A stretch of DNA of 64,000 nucleotides. Origin: JAPPLB01 sp965206655. GTDB taxonomy: Bacteria; Acidobacteriota; Terriglobia; Bryobacterales; UBA6623. A model generated the notes under the pieces. That model was given only the letters and a program-made list of their open reading frames with translations, was not told the origin of the DNA and searched no databases. The translations under genes were made by a program, and so were the position numbers. Where the stretch lies: positions 1 to 64,000 of the forward strand of contig CBDBKC010000028.1 of assembly GCA_965206655.1 (NCBI GenBank), written 5' to 3'. Of this stretch, positions 35,631-44,950 are shown piece after piece (position 1 is the stretch's first letter; each line of letters begins with the position of its first letter).

Positions 35631-36537
35631 ATGCGTCTTCTTTGAGTGACTTTTCCAGACGGAGCGTTTGGGGCTCGAGTGTATCGAACCGAATCCGTAC
35701 GGTAGCCAACCCCGATCGATCGACCTCCGGCCGCGACCGGATGAAGACGTACCCTTCGATTTTGCTCCCCGTACACGTGAGACCCATCTGGGGCGCGTAT
35801 GCCGATGTGCCCCTCAGCTCGGGAGAGTCGGCGGCCTTCAAATTAAGATAAACGGTCTTGATGTCGTCGAGCGGAGAAAGCTCCGTGCGGACACTCCAGT
35901 CGCCCATTGAAGAGGGGTCTAGCTTGCCGGCCCGCGGTCTGGTGGGCGCTCTGGGCACAGGGGGTCGGTAGGGTGGGGCTCTCGCGGCCTTCGGTTCGGG
36001 ATCCACCGCCGCCACTTCCGCGGGCTGGATTTGGGGAGCCGCCGGCTCCCCGGAGGGCCACAGCGCCGAGACGAGTGCGCCCAGCACGGTTAACGCTACC
36101 AAGCCCAGCGCGGCCTTTTTCCACCAGTCGGGAAGCGCGTCAAAGGTCAGCGGCGGCGCCGGCACCTCGAAGCCGCATTTCGCACAGAAACTCGCCTGGT
36201 CTCCGAGCGGAGCGCCGCACTTGTCGCAAACCCGTCCCGCGGCGGCATCGGGGGATTCCAAAGGCTCGTTGCTTCCGCCTTGTTCCCTATCCATTACAGA
36301 CTCCGAACACATCCGGCCGAGGCGCCCATCGGCGAGAGGATACCGGAATGACTACGAACAGTATGTCACTATGAAAGGCGCTCTCTGGTACAGAAATCGC
36401 CTTAGGTATCGAGCGTCGATTTGGTGTTAGCTGCAATCCTTACCGCACCCAACGCCTAGTATATGTGACTTCGGTACGCGGTCCGAGCTCCGAAAGTACC
36501 CGATGCGCCTCCTTTTCGTGCGGGAACAGTTGACTCG

Positions 36538-37746
36538 ATGAAGCAGACAGTGAAGACCTCGCGCCTGTGGGCTGACGAACTGAACGCCACCCGCGACCGC
36601 ACTTCGCTGCGGCCGGCCGTCGTGCTGGGGGCATCCTACGGAGGGTTGGCCCTCCTGCGGAGTGTAGGACGCCAGGGGATTCCTACATGGGTGCTGGACT
36701 CGCATACGTGGGACGTGGGGATGCACTCGCGGTATGCCCACCCGGTCGCGCTTCCCAGCCCATACGCGGAACCGGATGCCTGGACCGACTTCCTGTTAGA
36801 CGCCGGACAGACATTGGACTGCCGCCCCGTCATTCTCATCGCGGGAGACCCACAGCTTGAAATCGTGTCGGCCCACCGGGATGAGCTCAGCCAGCACTAC
36901 GATTTCCTCATTCCGGAAGCGGCAACTTTGGATTTGATCGCCGACAAGCGCACGCAGTATGAGTGGTTGGAGAAGCATGGGTTTCAGCTTCCCAAGACAC
37001 GGCTTCCCAGAAACACAGGCGAAGCAGTAGAACAAGCGCGGGAGCTCGGGTTTCCTTGTCTCGGGAAGCCCGCCTTTTCCCACCGTTGGACCAGCGTTTC
37101 ACCGGTGAAGCTTCTCGTGCTGCACAACTCCGACGAAGCCGCAGAGTGCTATCGCGCCATGGACGAGGTGAGAGCCGGTGTGGTGCTTCAGGAATACATC
37201 GAAGGCGCCGACGATCAGCTTTTCAACGCTCTGAGCTACATCGACAGCCGCGGCAACCCACTAGCCACATTCACGAAACAGAAAATTCGACAATACCCCG
37301 AACAGTTCGGTAACGGAAGCATCCACATGTCCGTCAACCATCCGCCTTTGGCTCAGAACACGCAGGATATTTTTCGGCGGCTGGGTTACCTTGGCTTCGG
37401 AACCATCGAGTACAAGCTGGACCCGCGCGATGGGGTGATGAAGCTGATCGAGATCAATCCAAGGCTCGTTTCGGGACTCCAGTTGGCCGTTCACTGCGGC
37501 TGCGACCTGCCCTGGATCGCGTACCAGGATATTACGGGAATGGATCCGAGCCCCATTCCGAACTTCCGCTACGACGTTCGTTTGGTCAACATCGGTTGGG
37601 AGCTGCAGCGGGTGTGGCATACCCCGTCACGGTCTCCGCTGAAGTGGCTGGGCTGCATCACCACCCTGGCGCGGTCACGGGCGTTCGGCGCGCTCAGCCT
37701 GAGTGATCCCGGGCCGGCGCTTTCGCTGATTAGAAGAGCTTTCTGA
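36538..37746 (+). CDS. ATP-grasp family ligase
   Basis: A 402-aa cytoplasmic enzyme of the ATP-grasp superfamily (carboxylate-amine ligase type). N-terminal Rossmann-like part VVLGASYGGLALLRSVGRQG; the ATP-grasp core spans about residues 130-340 with GFPCLGKPAFS (ATP-binding lysine), VVLQEYIEGADDQLFNAL, and the metal site KLIEINPRLVSG. It joins a carboxylate to an amine or thiol at the cost of ATP; the substrate cannot be told. Similar enzymes occur in cell-envelope and peptide biosynthesis loci. It stands alone here. Confidence 0.88.
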   Translation: MKQTVKTSRLWADELNATRDRTSLRPAVVLGASYGGLALLRSVGRQGIPTWVLDSHTWDVGMHSRYAHPVALPSPYAEPDAWTDFLLDAGQTLDCRPVILIAGDPQLEIVSAHRDELSQHYDFLIPEAATLDLIADKRTQYEWLEKHGFQLPKTRLPRNTGEAVEQARELGFPCLGKPAFSHRWTSVSPVKLLVLHNSDEAAECYRAMDEVRAGVVLQEYIEGADDQLFNALSYIDSRGNPLATFTKQKIRQYPEQFGNGSIHMSVNHPPLAQNTQDIFRRLGYLGFGTIEYKLDPRDGVMKLIEINPRLVSGLQLAVHCGCDLPWIAYQDITGMDPSPIPNFRYDVRLVNIGWELQRVWHTPSRSPLKWLGCITTLARSRAFGALSLSDPGPALSLIRRAF

Positions 37747-37773
37747 GGACGCCGATGCGGCTCGGCGGCGTCC
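37747..37773. terminator. Hairpin at convergent gene ends
   Basis: GGACGCCG and CGGCGTCC form a perfect 8-bp stem immediately after the ATP-grasp stop codon, between convergent genes. No T-run. Confidence 0.45.
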
Positions 37774-37801
37774 GAGCAAACAGTGTTGGCGCGAGCCCGC
37801 T

Positions 37802-38896
37802 TCAAGGGCCGACGATTGCCTCAATCGGTTTCCCTTCCACCGCCGTGAGTTTGCGGTAATCGACGCCGGCGAGTTCGAGTAGGGTCGGTGCAATGTCGCT
37901 TTGCGTCACACCCGTCACGTCCCGCATCTCGCCACGGGCCGGTGTGTCGGGGCCGATCGCCGCGATCCAGACGTTCCCGGCGCCTTCGACCTTCGCGCCG
38001 TGGCTGTTCCAGTCTTCAGGCGTTGAACCGCGTCCGTGATCGGTTGCGACCAGCAGGGTGGTGGTGTTGCGATAGGTCCGATTACTCTGGAGGACGTCCC
38101 AGAGACGCCGGAGGCAATCGTCGAAGTAACGCGCTGTTTCGAGGGTGCGATCGTAGCGCCGCTCGTGTGCCCAATCATCGGTCTCTCCCAGCGCAATGTA
38201 GAGCACCCGAGGCTTCGCTGTTTTCAGATAGTCGAGGGCCATCTCAAAGGTGATGTAGTCGTGTCGCACCGACCGCCATGGCGTCAGGATGTCGAACTGA
38301 AGCCGGCTCAGCTCCCGCAGGCGTTCGGAGACGCCGTCGTCGCCAAGACTCTGGTAGCCCGCATTGATGACGATCGCCTGAGGATCTTGAGCACCGATCC
38401 CCTGGAACACGTTCCATGAGCCAAACAGGGCCACCTTGCCGCGGGTTAACCGCCGCTCCTGGCGCAAGATCTCGAGGATGGTCCGCGAAGGGTTCGGACG
38501 CAGAACGTTACTGTCGATTACGTCGTCTTGCGGACGGCCGGTCAGAATCTCAGAGTATCCTGGGTACGAAAATCGATGCTGATTCCGCAGCGTCACGGCG
38601 GCTCCGCAGTCAATATTCCCCAGAATCACCCCTTGCGGCGCGATCGTCGTCCAGAGGAATGGCATCAGCCGACGGCGTCTCCCTTCAGGTGAATCAGCCC
38701 ACAACGAAGCTTTCAACTCTTCGGCCCCCTTCATCCCGGTCTCTTCCAAATCCATAAGGACGGGATCGATCCCCCGGAAGACCTCCTGCCACCGCAACCC
38801 GTCGGCGGTCACGAGCACAAGGTTCCTGGTCTTGTAGTCGGCCGCACCCAAGAGAGCCGGGATCGATAACAACAAGACCATCATGAGTAACTTCAT
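37802..38896 (-). CDS. Exported alkaline-phosphatase-superfamily hydrolase
   Basis: A 364-aa protein with a signal peptide (MKLLMMVLLLSIPALLGAAD). The core follows phosphodiesterase/sulfatase-like members of the alkaline phosphatase superfamily: LVLVTADGLRWQEVF (first metal Asp), SYPGYSEILTGR (nucleophile Thr/Ser region), LGETDDWAHE, VATDHGRGS and WNSHG (metal ligands). It probably cleaves a phosphate or sulfate ester in the periplasm. Its start is 14 bp after the meaB stop, so the two may be co-transcribed without an obvious functional link. Confidence 0.87.
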   Translation of the reverse strand: MKLLMMVLLLSIPALLGAADYKTRNLVLVTADGLRWQEVFRGIDPVLMDLEETGMKGAEELKASLWADSPEGRRRRLMPFLWTTIAPQGVILGNIDCGAAVTLRNQHRFSYPGYSEILTGRPQDDVIDSNVLRPNPSRTILEILRQERRLTRGKVALFGSWNVFQGIGAQDPQAIVINAGYQSLGDDGVSERLRELSRLQFDILTPWRSVRHDYITFEMALDYLKTAKPRVLYIALGETDDWAHERRYDRTLETARYFDDCLRRLWDVLQSNRTYRNTTTLLVATDHGRGSTPEDWNSHGAKVEGAGNVWIAAIGPDTPARGEMRDVTGVTQSDIAPTLLELAGVDYRKLTAVEGKPIEAIVGP

Positions 38897-38910
38897 TGGC
38901 GCTTCGATTC

Positions 38911-39834
38911 TCAGTCGTGCAATAGATCGCGAACCAACTGGTCCGCCAATTCGTAGGGGTTCGACTCACGGGCCGCAACTTGTTGCGCCGCCGCTGCCAA
39001 CTGTTCGTCCGAAAGAGCGCCTCGCAGCAAGCGATCCATGAGCTTCTCACGAACCATCTCGGCTAGACGGTGCCGCCAATAGTCGGCTGACCCAGCGTGG
39101 CCGGATTCAACCGCGAACAGCGCCTCGGCGACTGTATCGATTCCCTGCCCTTCCGTCGCTACCGTGCGGAGGATCTGAGGTCCCGCGGCCGTCGGTCGGA
39201 TGGAAAGCATCGCCTGCAGCTCTGATTCCAGCCGATCGGCCCCCGGCAAGTCGGCCTTATTGATGACGAACACGTCGGCCACTTCCATGATTCCGGCCTT
39301 CATCGTTTGCACATCGTCGCCACTCGACGGGGTAAGCAGCAGAGCTACGGAACCGGCGATCTGGACCACATCCACTTCCGCCTGCCCGACACCCACGGTC
39401 TCAATGAGAATCACATCGAAGCCGGCCGCATCCACCGCAACCAGGGCATCCGCGGCGGCCGACGCCAAGCCGCCCAGCGACCCGCGAGTCGCCATCGATC
39501 GGACATAGACGCCCGGATCGGTGTCGTGAGCCTGCATACGAATCCGGTCGCCTAGAATCGAGCCTCCGGTGAATGGACTGCTAGGATCCACCGCAAGAAT
39601 CGCCACTCGCTTCCCCTGCTTGCGGAAATGAGAAGCCATCGCGGTGACGACGGTACTTTTCCCGACCCCGGGTGCCCCCGTGACGCCGATCACGCGGGCC
39701 TGACCCGAGTGCGGAAAAAGAGCGCTGAGGAGCGCCTCCGACTGCGGCCCGCGGTTTTCGATTTCAGTCAGACAGCCAGCCAGTAGGCGAATATCGCCCG
39801 CTCTGATCTTTTCAACCCAAACTTGGAGGTCCAT
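38911..39834 (-). CDS. meaB: Methylmalonyl-CoA mutase-associated G3E GTPase MeaB (ArgK)
   Basis: A 307-aa GTPase chaperone that gates cobalamin loading and repair of methylmalonyl-CoA mutase. Walker A GVTGAPGVGKST, family signature AVDPSSPFTGGSILGDRIRM, Walker B-type ETVGVGQAE, and base motif NKAD are all present. ATG 39834 is chosen; a TTG eight codons upstream is the alternative. The mutase itself is not in the window, but methylmalonyl-CoA epimerase lies at 45675-46094, supporting a propionate/methylmalonyl-CoA route. Confidence 0.95.
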   Translation of the reverse strand: MDLQVWVEKIRAGDIRLLAGCLTEIENRGPQSEALLSALFPHSGQARVIGVTGAPGVGKSTVVTAMASHFRKQGKRVAILAVDPSSPFTGGSILGDRIRMQAHDTDPGVYVRSMATRGSLGGLASAAADALVAVDAAGFDVILIETVGVGQAEVDVVQIAGSVALLLTPSSGDDVQTMKAGIMEVADVFVINKADLPGADRLESELQAMLSIRPTAAGPQILRTVATEGQGIDTVAEALFAVESGHAGSADYWRHRLAEMVREKLMDRLLRGALSDEQLAAAAQQVAARESNPYELADQLVRDLLHD

Positions 39835-39927
39835 CGGCAGTGGGGCGGATTGGGGCAAGACGAGACTGCTAGTCCGCGAAGCCTCGAACGGCCCGCTGGA
39901 CCGCGTCCGGACAGGTGTGACCGCTAG

Positions 39928-40665
39928 CTACAGCTCCAGGTTACCCTCCCAAAGCATGTCTTGGAGCTTGAACTTGCGTTTGACCGTCATCTGACCGACC
40001 TTGACTTCCAACTCGACGTTCTTGTGGTCGAGCGTGATCTCGTCGGTGCGGGGGAACGCGAAGACGATCTCGGCCTCCTGCTCGTTTCCTCGCAGCGAAA
40101 AATCTTCGGGGTAAATGTTGTCCTTGTTTTTGCGCTTCAGGAAAGCGCCCTGCTTGAAGCGGTCCGGGTCGCGCTGTGACATCTGCGCCATGCGGCCGGA
40201 GAGGCCGCTGACACCGATGACGTAGTGTGTGTCGTCGCGGTTGAGAAACGTTTGGCTTTCCTCGGCGGTTGAGGCCTCGTCACCGTATTGAGCCTTCATG
40301 AGAGCCTGTTTGACCGGCAAAGCACTGATCCAGCGCACCACGAACTGACGCTGCGCGCCGCCGCCACCTCCGGCGCCCATGGGCCGGGGAACCCGAGTAC
40401 CGCCTCCACCGCCGGCCCCGGCGCCTCCACCGCCACCGCCTCCACCACCACCGCCGCCGCCGCCGCCGCCGCCGCGACCGCCGCGACCGCCACCGCCGCC
40501 CATCGAGATGATTACAGTGCGAGCCCACGGCGAGTTGTTGAGCATCTTCTTGACATCTTTTTCATTCCACTGCAGGAAGTCCTTCGTGGTCCAGAAATCC
40601 GCCGCAAAGGCGATCGATGCCATAACTCCTAGTAATAGGATGAGACGTAATGCGACCTTGGTCAT
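39928..40665 (-). CDS. Exported protein with long poly-glycine tract
   Basis: A 245-aa protein. A strong AGGAGG site 6 nt before ATG 40665 fixes the start, ahead of a signal peptide (KVALRLILLLGVMASIAFAA). The N-terminal DFWTTKDFLQWNEKDVKKML...SPWA motif is of a type frequent in acidobacterial exported proteins (the SPWA/GWxTD-like group). A glycine/arginine/alanine tract (about residues 56-105) is encoded by runs of CCG/CCA triplets. The C-terminal part (VVRWISALPVKQALMK, IVFAFPRTDEITLDHK) looks like a beta domain. Function unknown. Confidence 0.75.
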   Translation of the reverse strand: MTKVALRLILLLGVMASIAFAADFWTTKDFLQWNEKDVKKMLNNSPWARTVIISMGGGGGRGGRGGGGGGGGGGGGGGGGGAGAGGGGGTRVPRPMGAGGGGGAQRQFVVRWISALPVKQALMKAQYGDEASTAEESQTFLNRDDTHYVIGVSGLSGRMAQMSQRDPDRFKQGAFLKRKNKDNIYPEDFSLRGNEQEAEIVFAFPRTDEITLDHKNVELEVKVGQMTVKRKFKLQDMLWEGNLEL

Positions 40666-40849
40666 GGTGGTCCTCCTAAGAATGGTTTTCGATGAGATGG
40701 TGGCCGTAAAGGGCGTAACCCTCGAAGATATCATAGACGTCGGCTGTCTCTGAACAGCTACGATGTAATTTTGTTGTTAAGAGTGTGATGGAAGTAACAG
40801 GGTGGGAATGCTAACCTGACGGGTCGGCGCGCCAGGACTCCAATCCAAA

Positions 40850-42259
40850 ATGGTAGAACCCCGTTTATCGCGCGGCCTGCGTGATCTGCTACCCGATTCC
40901 ATGCTGGCCCGCCAGCGCATGATCGACACGATCCGCGGGGTCTACGAGCTTTACGGCTTCTCACCGCTCGACACGCCTGCGGTGGAGTACCTCGATGTCC
41001 TTTCCGGCTCGGCCGGCGAAGACGCGCAACAGCAGATTTTCCAGGTGACGAATCCAGAGGGTGAGGCTCTCGGCCTGCGCTTTGATCTCACCGTGCCGCT
41101 TTCGCGGGTCGTTTCACAATACCCGGACATGGTTTTCCCGTTTCGCCGCTACCAGGTGTCGTCCGTCTGGCGCGCCGATAAACCCGAGCCCGGCCGCTAT
41201 CGCCAGTTCACTCAGTTCGACCTGGATTCGGTGGGAGCGGAGTCCGAAGTTGCGGATACCGAGATTCTGGCGGCGATGTGTGACACGTTGGACGCCCTCA
41301 AGGTCGGTCCCTACATCGTCCGCTTCTCGAGCCGCAAAATATTGAACTTGTTACTCGACTACGCCGGCATCACTCACGATGGGGGAGCGGCGGTGTTCCG
41401 GATTCTGGATAAGCTCGACAAGATCGGACTCGATAAGGTCAAGCTGGAACTGACGACCGGTTACGGCGATGAATCGGGTGCGCCCATCCCCGGACTCGGC
41501 CTGGCGACGGAGCAAGTCCAGAAGATTGAACGTTTCCTCAGTATCAAGGCCGGCACGCGCGGAGAGGTGCTCAAACAATTACGCACTCTGTTTGCGAATG
41601 TTGAGAACGCGCAGGAGGAGATCGACGTCATCGGGCGGATCTCATCAGATCTCGAATCGCTCGGATATGGCAGCGACCGCGTTGCTGTTGATCTGACGAT
41701 CGCTCGCGGCCTGGCTTATTACACGGGACCGGTTTTCGAGGCGAACCTCCTCGACGCCCCGCAATTCGGGTCGGTTTTCGCCGGGGGCCGTTACGACGAC
41801 CTCGTGAAGAGGTTTACGGGACGCAGTATCCCCGCGACCGGCGCCTCCATCGGAGTGGACCGGCTGCTGGCGGCGCTGGTCGAACTCGGCCGTATCGATC
41901 AGCCGAAGACCACCTCACAAGTACTCGTCAGCGCCATGGACGGCGGGCTGATGTCGGATTACTTGGGGATCACCTACGAGCTACGCCGCGCCGGCATTCG
42001 CACGGAGATCCACGTCGGCAAACCGAAGCGACTCGGCAAGCAACTCCAGCGAGCCGACCGCCTCGATATTCCGTATGTCGTCATCATGGGATCGGATGAG
42101 GCCCAACGCGGCGTCGTGACGGTGAAAGAAATGATCGTGGGGCGCGAGAAGGCCGCCGATGTCGGTTCTCACGAGGAATGGAAAGCGGGCCGTTTCGGCC
42201 AGCAGGAAGTCAATAGAAGCGACCTCGTCAAAACACTGCGCCAGCTTCTCTCCGACTGA
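40850..42259 (+). CDS. hisS: Histidyl-tRNA synthetase
   Basis: A 469-aa class II aminoacyl-tRNA synthetase. Motif 2 is FRRYQVSSVWRADKPEPGRYRQFTQ-like, the histidine-specific motif is RGLAYYTGPVFE, motif 3 is GASIGVDRLL, and an anticodon-binding domain lies at about residues 370-469. It has the short RGLRDLLPDSML N-terminus of the bacterial/archaeal form. The ATG has no marked Shine-Dalgarno. Single essential gene, not in an operon. Confidence 0.96.
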   Translation: MVEPRLSRGLRDLLPDSMLARQRMIDTIRGVYELYGFSPLDTPAVEYLDVLSGSAGEDAQQQIFQVTNPEGEALGLRFDLTVPLSRVVSQYPDMVFPFRRYQVSSVWRADKPEPGRYRQFTQFDLDSVGAESEVADTEILAAMCDTLDALKVGPYIVRFSSRKILNLLLDYAGITHDGGAAVFRILDKLDKIGLDKVKLELTTGYGDESGAPIPGLGLATEQVQKIERFLSIKAGTRGEVLKQLRTLFANVENAQEEIDVIGRISSDLESLGYGSDRVAVDLTIARGLAYYTGPVFEANLLDAPQFGSVFAGGRYDDLVKRFTGRSIPATGASIGVDRLLAALVELGRIDQPKTTSQVLVSAMDGGLMSDYLGITYELRRAGIRTEIHVGKPKRLGKQLQRADRLDIPYVVIMGSDEAQRGVVTVKEMIVGREKAADVGSHEEWKAGRFGQQEVNRSDLVKTLRQLLSD

Positions 42260-42266
42260 GCACCGG

Positions 42267-43151
42267 CTAGGGCGTCGGTCCGGCGACCTGAATGGTCGTA
42301 AACGCTCCGATGCCTTCATCCTGAGCAATAAAGGCGACTGCGGCCAGGCTTGCATCCGGCCCAACCACTTCAAGGGTACCCTCGTCCGCGGGCAGTCCAC
42401 CCCCTTTACTCAGGACCTCGGCCGTACAGGGCAGTTCGTCCAGGACCAGAAACGGGAAGTGCTCGCCCGCACCCATGGCCCGGGTAAACATGCACGCGAT
42501 GTTACCGTCTATGTCACGAGCGTTGACCGTCACTGTCTGTTGTGTCAGAGACACCAGAGCCAGGGAAGAGCGCTGGCCGAAGCGGTTGGTAAAGACCGAG
42601 AACAGCCGGTTGTGGCCGCGGGTCGTCATAGGGATGCTGGCCTGAAAGAGCAGGCTCCCGGGCACAAGGTTGTTGTAAAGGGCCGTCACGACCACCGCTC
42701 CCGGCGGATTGCTTGTGACTCGCGCATAGCCGACGCGGACGTCCGCTCCGAATGGCCACGTCGTCCAGAATCGCACACCGTTGGCCGGCACCAAACCCTC
42801 AAAGCCGATAAACTCCTCGGTCTCTTCGGGGTCGGTATTCACCAGCTCCGGTAGGAGCAACGCGTCGCCATTGGCCCCGATGTAGTCGACGATGTATTCG
42901 GCGGAAGCATCGGTAACGTTTTGAACGGTGAACTCCATGAAGAATATTTGGCCGCCGTCGAGCTCGCCATTGGCAATCTGAGGGAGCACGTCATCATCGG
43001 GCGACACGAACACCTTCGCGGGCGCCCGGCTCGCCGGAATCCCCTTCGCCCTGAGTTCCGGGCGGTGTATCCTAGGCCCCGCAGGACGCTGCCCGAAGAG
43101 TGACGAGGCCCATAGAAGCATACAGATGGAAACTAGAGTCACTCGTTTCAT
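42267..43151 (-). CDS. Exported protein of unknown function
   Basis: A 294-aa protein with a signal peptide (MKRVTLVSICMLLWASSLFG). It is beta-rich, with segments such as FFMEFTVQNVTDASAEYIV, VRVGYARVTSNPPGAVVVTALY and LFQASIPMTTRGHNRLFSVF, and may be made of immunoglobulin-like folds. No recognised family and no catalytic motif. Transcribed convergently with hisS and divergently from glnA. Confidence 0.65.
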   Translation of the reverse strand: MKRVTLVSICMLLWASSLFGQRPAGPRIHRPELRAKGIPASRAPAKVFVSPDDDVLPQIANGELDGGQIFFMEFTVQNVTDASAEYIVDYIGANGDALLLPELVNTDPEETEEFIGFEGLVPANGVRFWTTWPFGADVRVGYARVTSNPPGAVVVTALYNNLVPGSLLFQASIPMTTRGHNRLFSVFTNRFGQRSSLALVSLTQQTVTVNARDIDGNIACMFTRAMGAGEHFPFLVLDELPCTAEVLSKGGGLPADEGTLEVVGPDASLAAVAFIAQDEGIGAFTTIQVAGPTP

Positions 43152-43414
43152 TTCTGTCTCACCTTCCGGGCCGGATCGAGCAAGAGGGCCCCTTCATCGC
43201 ATGTCATTTCCACGTTCGCACTTTCCCAGTTAAGGGGTAGATGCGTGACGTTCTGTATCCGTTACAGCAACCGTCGCCCACTGTGCGTCACGAGGTAGGA
43301 GCGTTCTCCATCAAAAGTTTTTATGCGGCTTATTCCAGACCGTTTGCAGTCCATTCGCTGTGTTAGCATGTTGTGTTCTCGGAGTCTCGCTCCGGCCCAC
43401 CTTTGGAGGAATTG

Positions 43415-44836
43415 ATGAGCACCAATCGAACCCCGGCGGAAGTGTTGCACTTCGCGCAGGAACATGAAGCGAAGATGTTGGACGTCCGTTTTACAGACCT
43501 GCCCGGCCTGTGGCAGCACGTAACCTATCCCATCGAGATGCTCAGCGAGGACACCTTCGAGGATGGCTTCGGCTTCGACGGGTCAAGCATTCGCGGCTGG
43601 AAGGCCATCAGCGAGAGCGACATGCTGATCGTGCCCGATCCGAACACCGCCATCATGGATCCGTTTACCGAAGTACCAACGTTGGTACTGATCGCGGACA
43701 TCGTCGATCCGATCACGAAGCAACACTACGAGCGAGACCCGCGCTGGATCGCAAAGAAAGCGGAGAACTATCTGCATTACCTGGACGTGGGTGATACCGC
43801 GTTCTTCGGAGCGGAATCGGAGTTCTTCATTTTCGACAACGTGCGCTTCGACCAGTCTTACAATTACGGCTTTTACTATCTGGACGCCGAAGAAGGCCGC
43901 TGGAACTCAGGCCGCGAGGAGAACAACCTCGGATACCGCCCACGCTACAAAGAAGGCTACTTCCCCGTTCCCCCTACCGACCATCATCAAGACATCCGCA
44001 CCGAGATGACGCAGGTGATGGAGAGCTGCGGCCTCATCATCGAATGCCATCACCACGAAGTCGCCACCGGCGGACAAGCTGAGATCGATCAGAGGTTCGC
44101 GCCATTGGTGCCGTCGGCCGACAACATGATGATCTATAAGTGGGTCGCCCGGAACGTCGCCTCGCAGCACGGCCGAAGCGTGACCTTCATGCCAAAGCCG
44201 CTTTGGAATGACAACGGCAGCGGCATGCACACCCATATGAGCATCTGGAAAGATGGGGACCCATTGTTCGCGGGCGACCAGTACGCCGGGTTGAGCGAGA
44301 CGGCGCTGTATTACATTGGCGGCGTCCTCAAGCATGCCTGCGCGCTCGTCGCGATCACGAACCCGACGACCAATAGCTACAAGCGCCTCGTGCCGGGCTT
44401 CGAAGCGCCGGTCAATCTTGCCTATTCACGCCGCAACCGCTCGGCCGCGGTCCGCATTCCGATGTACTCGGCCAGTCCGAAATCGAAACGTATCGAGTTC
44501 CGCTCGCCCGACCCGGCCTGCAATCCGTATCTTGGATTCGCAGCCATGCTTATGGCCGGCCTTGACGGCGTCAAGAACAAGATCCACCCCGGCGAACCGC
44601 TCGACAAAGACATCTACGATCTTTCTCCGGAAGAGCTATCAGCGGTGCCGTCACTCCCGGCCTCCCTCGAGGGCGCTCTCGACGCTCTTGAGAATGATCA
44701 CGACTTCCTCACTCAAAATGATGTCTTTACCGAGGAGCTCGTCGAAGCCTACATCGACTACAAGCGCACGGCCGAGGTTGATCAGATGCGTCAGCGGCCT
44801 CATCCGCACGAGTTCTCGCTGTACTACGACATCTAA
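43415..44836 (+). CDS. glnA: Glutamine synthetase type I
   Basis: A 473-aa enzyme joining ammonia to glutamate with ATP. Beta-grasp N-terminus with FGFDGSSIRGW; catalytic segments FGAESEFFIFD, GQAEIDQRFAPL, WNDNGSGMHTHMS, NPTTNSYKRLVPGFEAP, RRNRSAAVRIP and the C-terminal PHPHEFSLYYDI. The tyrosine in DKDIYDLSPEEL aligns with the adenylylation site of GSI-beta enzymes. GGAGGAATTG precedes ATG 43415, excluding the longer upstream frame. No glnB or ntr genes are nearby. Confidence 0.97.
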   Translation: MSTNRTPAEVLHFAQEHEAKMLDVRFTDLPGLWQHVTYPIEMLSEDTFEDGFGFDGSSIRGWKAISESDMLIVPDPNTAIMDPFTEVPTLVLIADIVDPITKQHYERDPRWIAKKAENYLHYLDVGDTAFFGAESEFFIFDNVRFDQSYNYGFYYLDAEEGRWNSGREENNLGYRPRYKEGYFPVPPTDHHQDIRTEMTQVMESCGLIIECHHHEVATGGQAEIDQRFAPLVPSADNMMIYKWVARNVASQHGRSVTFMPKPLWNDNGSGMHTHMSIWKDGDPLFAGDQYAGLSETALYYIGGVLKHACALVAITNPTTNSYKRLVPGFEAPVNLAYSRRNRSAAVRIPMYSASPKSKRIEFRSPDPACNPYLGFAAMLMAGLDGVKNKIHPGEPLDKDIYDLSPEELSAVPSLPASLEGALDALENDHDFLTQNDVFTEELVEAYIDYKRTAEVDQMRQRPHPHEFSLYYDI

Positions 44837-44950
44837 GTCGCGAGTTTGAGCTAGAGCGTTGAAGATAAATCGTTGCGGGGTTTCCGCGGCTGTGGGCGCG
44901 GGCACGTTGGCGCGCGGATTCAGGTCCGCGCCTCTATCCCTTCACATCAG

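Larger units (their letters stand above)
34087..36294 (-). pseudogene. Zinc-ribbon membrane protein, split by IS4 copy C
   Basis: Removing 1329 bp (element plus one target copy) restores a 292-aa protein. ATG 36294 is preferred over 36312 because GGAG stands 6 nt before it. Residues 23-40 form a double-zinc-ribbon half (CDKCG and CAKCG). A single membrane segment follows (about 57-76), then a Pro-rich linker and a folded domain of unknown type (VRTELSPLDDIKTVYLNLKAADS, GLATVRIRFDT). The C-terminus after the insertion reads LFLDKPASTLKEMLGHERML and ends in an acidic Pro/Glu tail. In the disrupted state the product stops five residues into the IS end (SLLSG), losing about 72 residues. Confidence 0.85.
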
